From assembly GCF_029784135.1 (NCBI RefSeq), contig NC_073745.1:111659216-111723215 (forward strand): 64,000 bases of DNA. The letters are read 5' to 3'. The translations under genes and the position numbers were made by a program. Numbering within the stretch: position 1 is the first letter of the stretch; each line of letters begins with the position of its first letter. The notes beneath the pieces are model-generated. The model saw only the letters and a program-made list of their open reading frames with translations. It was not told the DNA's origin and did no database searches. Positions 57,534-64,000 of the stretch are shown here, piece by piece. This stretch comes from Toxorhynchites rutilus septentrionalis. Lineage: Eukaryota; Arthropoda; Insecta; Diptera; Culicidae.

Positions 57534-58105
57534 TATGGATAAGTGGTGTTGCCGCACACCGCGGTGCGATTTTGTTCAGAACCTCAAATTCAATACTGGA
57601 TTAAATGTCGGCTGTCATGCCGCTTGATGGAGAGTGCTTGAGTTGCCAGAAAGCATTTCATTTTCAGCAGAAACCATGCCTTTTTCGTGTGCTGTTGCGT
57701 AAATGCGTGATAATATTAAGGTGGGACCAAAATGATGCACTATGCGTCGCGTTGCGACAATTGTGCTTTGACATAATTTGGGTACCGAACTCGTTAGTGT
57801 AATCTCTATCAGATTAGAACACACGAAGCCGGGGTTTAAATTATAATTTTTGAATTAAATTTTTTCACATCATGTTATTTGATTACTTGAAACACGTGTT
57901 TCTGACTTTCATTCAACCATATGGCTAAACAGTTCCAACATTTTTGCTGAATTTTTACATCATAATATAGAGTTGCCTTCATTAACAATTTTCGTATGGG
58001 ACTTTATCACAATCTGCAAACAAAAATGTTTTTCATTAAAATAGAATACTAGTTTGATACGAAAAAGATAATTTTCATTCACAATTTTAATTTTGAAAAC
58101 GTGTT

Positions 58106-59553
58106 TTTTTTATCCCATTTATTTATTTAATAGGCTCATTAGCAGTGTTTGCCAAATGATCCACTCATTGAAAAAATCGCTTTCGTTCGTTCAAATATGA
58201 TCTTTCAGGAAACATTTCCCCCAGCGGTATTCTATTATTGTTATGTGCTGCAAATCACGACACAAAAGAGAACGAGACAACTCTGCATCGGCTCGCACTT
58301 CATTGCACACCAGCATGCAAGCAAAGCTATCATATACGCTTTCAGTGCAGAAAGCTTATTTTCTTCTTTGCCTCTAACATATGCATACCGACCTCTCCAT
58401 GCATCATGAAACAGCAGGATCATACGGACAACGCAAAGCGAAAGATTCATATTCAGCTAATGTAGCAGATCCTGATTTTGAAGTCTCAGAGAGTGCAAAC
58501 TATATGATTATTTAGCTCTATAGAGGCTAAGGGAAGGGTAGTCAGATCATATTTTCCATTTTTAACGCCGCTATCCCTTGAAATGTGTATATTCATATAG
58601 ACCGCATAGTTTTACTAGCAACACCGCTCCAGTGAGAAGCAAAAACTGTCACGTTTTATCTCTTTTCCCATTCGCTGCTCTCCGCAAATGGTGACGTAAT
58701 GATGACGTAATTTTTCTTGTATCATTTATTGCTTTACACTTGTCTGTGCAGTGGGTTTCGCTATAGTAAAATGAGACGATATATGCGGTTCAAACTTGTA
58801 TGCAGGCTTCGAAAATAGTGTGCCATGTTTGATACAACTCGAATATGCAAACAAGCGGTAAGCGGTAATGAATTAGAGAGACTTTAAACTCTGAGAGTTC
58901 ATTCGTCTCTAAATGCAAACAACAGTCTTCGTTCCTCTCTTAGTTTAATCACTAAATGTTACAAAAGTGATTGCTGACATTCATACAAGTATCTGAATGA
59001 TCCTCTCATATTTGGTTATATGTTCGTGAGAGTTTACTTGCATGACACATTGTGTATCATTTGATTTTGATCGAAATCCAAACACTGCTCATTAGCATTT
59101 TATCTGTAACAGAGCCGGGTTTTTATCGTGTACATGTACATATGTTTATGTTTCTATAAATTGTAAATTACACAGTAGTAGTAGTAGCTATTTAGGCGTT
59201 AGGTTTTCTGTTCCATTACATTATGGTAAATTACACTGTAGTAGCCATTTAGGCGTAAGGGTATTCTATCTGTTCTTCCATTGTTCAGCAGACCGGGCAG
59301 CGGAGACAGTTGATATTGATCATTGTTGGGTTATTTATAGAACAGCAGCCCGGTGTTTCTTGCAGAGCAGAGCAGACGTATGGATGAATCGATCTTATTT
59401 CGACCGTGGATCGATCTCCATCGCTGATGATGGTTGCGTGGACGTAGTTATTCTATAATAACACAAAGATGGTCAATTGAGGGCCCTGAGTTTGAACTCA
59501 CGATTGATCGCTTAGTAAGCGAACGCGTAACCAAGTGGCTACGAAGACCCCCT
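58106..59553 (-). mobile_element. SINE-T copy 3, minus, split by a hAT element
   Basis: The tail part lies at 58106-58142 and the body and head at 59088-59553. The head matches copies 1 and 2 on the minus strand. Flanked by a 12-bp duplication TGAAAACGTGTT at 58094-58105 and 59553-59564 (one base shared with the head). The target is MITE M2. Confidence 0.9.
58143..59087. mobile_element. 945-bp non-autonomous hAT element
   Basis: Inverted ends CAGTGTTTG at both sides with an exact 8-bp duplication CTCATTAG at 58135-58142 and 59088-59095, inside SINE-T copy 3. Copies 1 and 2 of the SINE show GGCTCATTAGCATTT without interruption. No transposase; an 86-codon ORF (58149-58409) has no motif. Confidence 0.92.
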
Positions 59554-59867
59554 GAAAACGTGTTCATTACGACTGAAAATCAGCTATTCTTTCACACTCC
59601 CCTAAACTAGTAAACGAAGTTCAATGCCGCCAGCGCGGATAGCTCAATGTGTTGTTTTTATTCAACTGATCCGTGGACACAACAAGAAAAATATTTTCAT
59701 ACGATATTTATTTTGTTTTTGTTTACATCAAAAGTGGAAACGCGAATGCTAGATTGTGACTGCAAATCAACAGACTGCGTCGGGCGAATGTTTTAGTACA
59801 AAACCCAAGCAATGACAGCTGATGAGAAGCTACGCACTGCGCGACATTCTGTTTCCACCTTTAGGTT

Positions 59868-60020
59868 GAGGAGGCGATCTGGCGTAGTGGTAACATCCAT
59901 GCCTCTCACGCTGAAGGTCACGAGTTCAATTCTCACTCCCGACATTCTTCCAAAAATGGAAGTACAAGTGACGAACCAGCCAAAATGAGTTGAAAATCAC
60001 TATAATACAGATAAAAAAAA
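59868..60020 (+). mobile_element. Short tRNA-derived SINE (153 bp)
   Basis: The tRNA-like head has GGCGTAGTGGTAACA (A-box region) and GGTCACGAGTTCAATTC (B-box region), then a short body with an A-run. Perfect 11-bp duplication ACCTTTAGGTT at 59857-59867 and 60021-60031. It inserted exactly at the border of MITE M2. Confidence 0.92.
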
Positions 60021-60102
60021 ACCTTTAGGTTAATCGTTTGGTACATCCCGTAAACATCCCGATCCAGCTCTCGGAATTGTGTGGCCTTGCGTTGTCCTGA
60101 TG

Positions 60103-61834
60103 TAAAGTGACCAGATGGTCAGAGGTCTAACGCGGGACACAAAAAAACGAAACGTTATGTATATACGTTATGTGAATATAAACCATAGTTTAGAGAGTCT
60201 CATTTATTCGTGAAACTCTTAACATGTGTCCTAGCAATTAAACCTGACCTGTAATCACTCAGTCGTGGTTTTTCGGTGGTTTAGATTTGGTTTACGCCTG
60301 AAAATCTCTCACTCGGACAGAGCATTTAGGTCTGGCAAGCACGATTCAAATTCTACAATGGAATGCTCGAAAATTCCAATCCATTTTTCATCGATTTTAG
60401 TGCTAACGTATGCATTAAAAAATGGACTAATTTCGGATGACGATGAAAAAAAGCTACAAAAGATAATTTAATGGAACAAATTTTCCTTAAATGTTAGGTT
60501 TATTAAGCCTACAACAAAAATGATTCAAGGCTGTTGATTCGCAGCAGCAGCACTGTCAAGCAACTTGATTAGTTTTTCATACTGCCAGCTCCACCCCACA
60601 GCGAAAAAGTTGGACATTCTGAGGCACTTTGTGTCCGCCAGATATAGCCAATCTGGTATTTACAAAATCCTCTCTCTGCCGCTCCTTAAGCCGGGAGATC
60701 GTAGCAACCGGTCAAATGATGAAAGAGAATCTGGCCAAAATGGACATATTTATGCGGAAGCGTCAGACGAGACCGACCGTATCTGAGCAGCAAGCAATCA
60801 TTCAGAAGGAGTAGCTTGAGGTACCGGTGAAAAACTTCTTTCCGGTTAAAGAAGTGAAAAACTTCTTTTCGTACTCATAATGAAAGGCAAAACGTACTTG
60901 ATGCTATAATTCAACGAATGCAAGGGACCGGATACTTTACGTTCCCCAGATAAGTGATGGCGACGAATATATCACCCACATCAAGTTCTCCAAGAAGGTC
61001 ATTCTCTGACAAACGAGAAGGGAATGTCCAAGCCGTTCTTCTTTCGAGTCATATGGTAAATTGGGAGATATGCAGTACGAAGTGCTTGCCGGAAGTTGCG
61101 AAGGTGATGTGGTTGAACCTGGGATCCGTCCATTATGCCAAAAGATCACTGGAGGATGGATCGGCTGGAGATAAACCGCCAACCTTCCCAACATCCCCAG
61201 CTGCGACCGATAGAAAACTTTTGGGCGAATGGTCAAAATGGAGAGACAGCCGACAACCAAAGCCACGAAAAGGTAAAAGAACACGCTGACATATATCTTC
61301 TCATCGGCCATAGTTGAGGTTCCAGCCAACTTCCATAAGGCCGCCAAGCGTTTCATTTACGATACTTCATCAAACAACCCTGTCTCTTTCTGTCCCGTAT
61401 ACACTAGTTATTCCGGCTTATTTAACACGTTAAGTCCTGACCGAGCTAGGGGACCAAAGATGAACTTTTCGTCTGACTCACGTTGACTCACGTCCCTGCG
61501 GATCAATAGGGGACTTTTATAAAAAACATTTTCTAATTTTGTTGCTGTCGTTTCCATTTGACACTCTCTAAACAAAAAGTCCACTGTCGATGCGATGAGA
61601 CCAGCTAAACGTATTAATCTTTGGATGCATTGAAAGATCTCTTGAACAGTCTGTCAAATAATAGTTTTCTTTTGTGGTTCATCCATTTAATAGAATCAAC
61701 ATGATCAAATTGTAATATTGAAATATATTGATATCGCGAGACATTTTCGTTTCTTTTGCCAAATGCGGGACGTTTCGCGGGACGTAATCTTACGCGGGAC
61801 ATTTTGTTGAAATGCGGGACGTCTGGTCAGTTTA
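60103..61834. mobile_element. hAT element (Tip100-like ends), 1.73 kb
   Basis: Inverted ends TAAAGTGACCAGATG and TAAACTGACCAGACG, with repeated GCGGGAC motifs beneath, and an exact 8-bp duplication TCCTGATG at 60095-60102 and 61835-61842. The TGACCA/GTCCCG end style is known from Tip100/Zaphod-type hATs; the subgroup is inferred. No hAT transposase is recognisable; the middle is occupied by another decayed transposase. Confidence 0.85.
60565..61400 (+). pseudogene. Decayed Tc1/mariner-superfamily transposase inside the hAT
   Basis: Broken + strand pieces in order: an HTH-like LDILRHFVSARYSQSGIYKI; 'YFTF' and EYITHIKFSKKVIL near 60930-61005; an AISDKREGMSKPFFFRVI-like block; a remnant of the second Asp region (WDPS.HYAK) at 61120; and HPQLRPIENFWAN, the typical third acidic motif, at about 61195-61235. 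The layout matches the ITmD37E/DD41D-like part of the superfamily. Many stops. End repeats were not found. Confidence 0.65.
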
Positions 61835-61960
61835 TCCTGATGGAACACAACACCTCTTCTTTTGGCCAACTCTAAACGGTTTTGGTCAATCGCTAGCTTC
61901 AAATGGTCCATTTGTTGACAGTAGAAATCGAAATTCAGTGTATTTCATTAAAAAAATTAA

Positions 61961-62344
61961 AAAAAATTGAAAATAGATTAAATTGCACGTATTTTACTGT
62001 TATTGGCACCAGAAACATCAATCACAATTTCAGCGGCCTGGCTTGCATTTTCGCATTTTTACAATAAAAAAATTTACACTTTTTACCGAATTTTCTCATT
62101 GTTGACCTCCATTGTTAACACCCTGTAACTCATAACTGAATGGAACAAACAAAAAATAACAAAATATTTTTTTAGTGTTAGTTTTCGAAAGTGTTTTCTA
62201 AGAGTAAAAAGGCGGGCATAAAGGAGATCCATATCCATCTTGGTCTGGGCCGTGTACATATGTGGCAAACTAATGCGTGCTTATTTGCAACGTGTCTCTT
62301 GTTTCGCTCACTCATATTAATCTTATATTGCTGTACCATATATA
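61961..62344. other. No gene seen
   Basis: AT-rich with no recognised element. Confidence 0.5.
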
Positions 62345-63629
62345 TTAGGCTGTCAAAAAAGTCCTGCGGTATTTTTTTTTAAATTTTCATTTGTTCATAA
62401 AATTAGTTACAATCATCTGTTTTAAGTCAAATATGCGCCGTTTTGTTCGATGACTTGTTTCCAACGAGATGCCAACTTCATAATACCCCTGTTATAGAAG
62501 CTCGCTTCCTTATTGGCAAAAAACTCGGATAGCCAATTTTCACAGGCCTCTTTTGTGGCTAACTTCTGACTACCTAGCTTGTTCGCCATGGACAAAACAG
62601 GTGGTAGTCACTTGGTGCAAGGTCCGGACTAAACGGCGGATGCAAAAGAACCTCCCATCCGAGCTCCCGGAGCTTCTGGCGCGTCACCAAAGAAGTGTGT
62701 GGCCTGGCGTTGTCCTGATGGAAGACAATGCGGCCTCTGTTTATCAAAGATGGCCTCTTCTTCATGAGTGCTACCTTCAAGCGGTCCTGTTGTTGGCACT
62801 ACAGTTCCGAATTGAGCATTTGGCCATAGGGAAGCAGCTCATAATAGATTATTCCTTGACAATCCCACCAAACACACAGCAGAACCTTCCTGGCCGTTAA
62901 TGAGGGCTTGGCCACCGTCTGAGCCGCTTCAGCGGGCTTCGATCACGACCGTTTGCGCTTCACGTTGTCGTAAGTGACCCACTTTTCATCGCCAGTCACC
63001 ATCCGCTTCAGAAACGGGTCGATTTTGTTGCGATTCAGCAGCGATTCACATGCGTCGATACGGTCAAAGATGTTTTTTTGCGTCAACGTGTGTGGCACCC
63101 ATACATCGAGCTTCTTTGTGAATCCAAGCTTCTTCAAATGGTTAATAATGGTTTGATGACTTATCCCCAGCTCTTGGCCAATGCTACGGCTGCTACTATG
63201 TCGGTCTTTCTCGGCTAATTCAGCGATTTTGTCGCAATTTTCGACGACAGGCCTTCCGGAGCGTGGCGCATCTTCGACGATCTCTACACCAGAACGAAAA
63301 CGTTGAAACCATCGTTGTGCGATGGAAATGGAAACTGTATCGGGTCCATAAACTGCACGAATTTTATTGGCAGCTTGAGATGCATTTTTGCCTTTGTCAT
63401 AGTAGTACTGTAAAATATGTCGGATTTTCTCCTTATTTTGCTCCATATTTGCGACACTATAACTCTCGAACGACTTAACCAAACAAAACACTGTCAATGA
63501 CTATATTATAGCTCGCAAAAATACCTTTCCAACAAGCTATAGTATGACTCGATACAATGAATACAACTAGAACTACGCGCTTACATCGACACCTCGCGGA
63601 AATACCGCAGGACTTTTTTGACAGCCTAA
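62345..63629 (-). mobile_element. mariner element, irritans-type, 1.29 kb
   Basis: Inverted ends TTAGGCTGTCAAAAAAGTCC, perfect over about 28 bp, are flanked by TA at 62343-62344 and 63630-63631. Length and ends are those of a complete mariner. Few lesions in the transposase suggest a recent arrival. Confidence 0.95.
62422..63446 (-). pseudogene. irritans-type mariner transposase with three lesions
   Basis: Transposase for TA-specific cut-and-paste movement, about 342 codons from MEQNKEKIRHILQYYYDKGK to a TAA at 62422-62424, close to the usual 345-350. Two HTHs are readable (ISIAQRWFQRFRS; RSIGQELGISHQTIINHLKK), as are the GRPV linker and WVPHTLTQKN. All three catalytic Asp motifs are present with DD34D spacing (TGDEKW, HQDNARPH, SPDLAPSDYH). 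Disruptions: a stop in place of Trp at 62943-62945, a stop at 62799-62801, and one frameshift near 62590. The PFLKRMVTGDEKW and YDNVKRKRS text is of the irritans subfamily. An upstream in-frame Met at 63497 is unlikely to be the start. Confidence 0.93.
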
Positions 63630-63729
63630 TATTATACAAACGCTTACAGTATTTGAGAGTCATGACATTTTCTGTTATATTAGTCTCATTTAATGTAATA
63701 AATCGAGATGACAAAACATGAGCCAGAAA

Positions 63730-63832
63730 TCAATTTTGGGTGTAGGAAGTCGGAAGTCGGAAGAAATTTCGTTGACTGAAAATCTCGGAGATAACGGGAA
63801 TCGAACTCGTATCCTCGGCCACGAGAGCACAT
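63730..63832 (-). mobile_element. SINE-H fragment
   Basis: The minus strand shows GTGGCCGAG followed directly by a B-box-like ACGAGTTCGATTCCCG, then a body with GAAATTTCTTCCGACTT as in the copy at 9421. The part between A and B boxes is missing. No duplication seen. Confidence 0.55.
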
Positions 63833-64000
63833 TATAATCTCTAGCTTTTCGGATGGTGGATTCACAACAATTCGACGCTTGGACGACAAACTGAATAAAT
63901 ATTATAAAATGATTAATTAATTTCAAGACAAGTTTTTGAATCGTCTGTCCAAAATTACAACACTCACCGTAGAGAACTCGAAATACAAACGGCACATAAA

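Larger units (their letters stand above)
57719..59861 (-). mobile_element. MITE M2, inverted copy of M1, split by SINE-T
   Basis: It starts AGGTGGGACCAAAATGATGC and ends CATTCTGTTTCCACCT, with TA at 57717-57718 and 59862-59863. The order of blocks is M1 reversed. The insertion point at 58105/59554 corresponds to GAACATGTTTTC near 56985 in M1, which is continuous. About 0.68 kb without the nested elements. Confidence 0.82.
60032..61960 (-). pseudogene. mariner transposase fragment split by a hAT element
   Basis: The minus strand from about 61960 reads LKLAIDQNRLELAKRRGVVF and HQD up to 61843. After skipping the insertion (60103-61834 and one target copy) it continues with NARPH and a short decayed tail to about 60032. 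The joined motif, HQD followed by NARPH, is the second catalytic Asp motif of mariner transposases. Only about 65 codons remain; it diverges from the copies at 654-1300 and 62345-63629. Confidence 0.85.

Noticed and set aside
60265..60471. hAT transposase remnant
   Set aside because: The 68-codon frame lies at the expected place inside the hAT, but no hAT motif (such as the dimerisation region) could be recognised.

Overview
The window looks like euchromatic DNA of a large, repeat-rich insect genome, most likely a culicine (Aedes-type) mosquito. The basis is one insect-type nuclear gene with a very short intron, tRNA-derived SINEs, LOA-type and RTE-like LINEs, irritans-type mariner, ITmD37E-like and pogo/Tigger-like transposons, TA-flanked and hAT MITEs, and an AT-rich background. 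The species is inferred and cannot be proved from the sequence. No prokaryotic operons, CRISPR arrays or free-standing tRNA/rRNA genes were seen.

Host gene. The only convincing intact host gene is succinate dehydrogenase cytochrome b560 (SDHC, complex II membrane anchor) at 2450-3007 on the + strand. It has a probable 54-nt intron and poly(A) signals just downstream. A GC-richer, non-repetitive stretch at about 4690-5970 could hold non-coding exons or regulatory DNA of a neighbouring gene.

Layout. 1-1300: repeat F, SINE-H, mariner remnant. 2450-3065: SDHC. 3547-11200: family-D copy, family-X elements, Rep-A copy 1, SINE-H, a 110-bp minisatellite. 11211-14790: foldback element holding a pogo-like transposon (P2). 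14800-18180: no recognisable gene. 18180-27313: a family-D (Helitron-like) copy split by an 8.4-kb pogo/Tigger-like element (P1), which carries a palindromic array of four decayed histone H2A units. 27330-32541: fragments of pogo-like, piggyBac and Tc1 transposons. 32711-43011: a Rep-A copy enlarged to 10 kb by nested insertions (Tc1, ITmD37E, Rep-B; Rep-B itself holds a hAT MITE and a LOA LINE). 43021-47479: Tc1/mariner relative, MITE K, RTE-like LINE. 47480-56690: SINE-T, foldbacks, an AT microsatellite, family D, repeat F. 56695-59861: two inverted MITEs, the second holding SINE-T, which in turn holds a hAT element. 59868-63832: SINE, mariner remnant split by a hAT element, a fairly young irritans-type mariner, and a SINE-H fragment.

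Relations. Many nested insertions can be read at base level because a second copy of the target repeat in the same window preserves the empty site (Rep-A copy 1 at 6689-7438, Rep-B fragment at 9705-9950, family-D copy at 3547-3950, MITE M1 at 56695-57533). This gives an insertion order without any outside data. Family names such as Rep-A, family D or P1 are local labels used only here.
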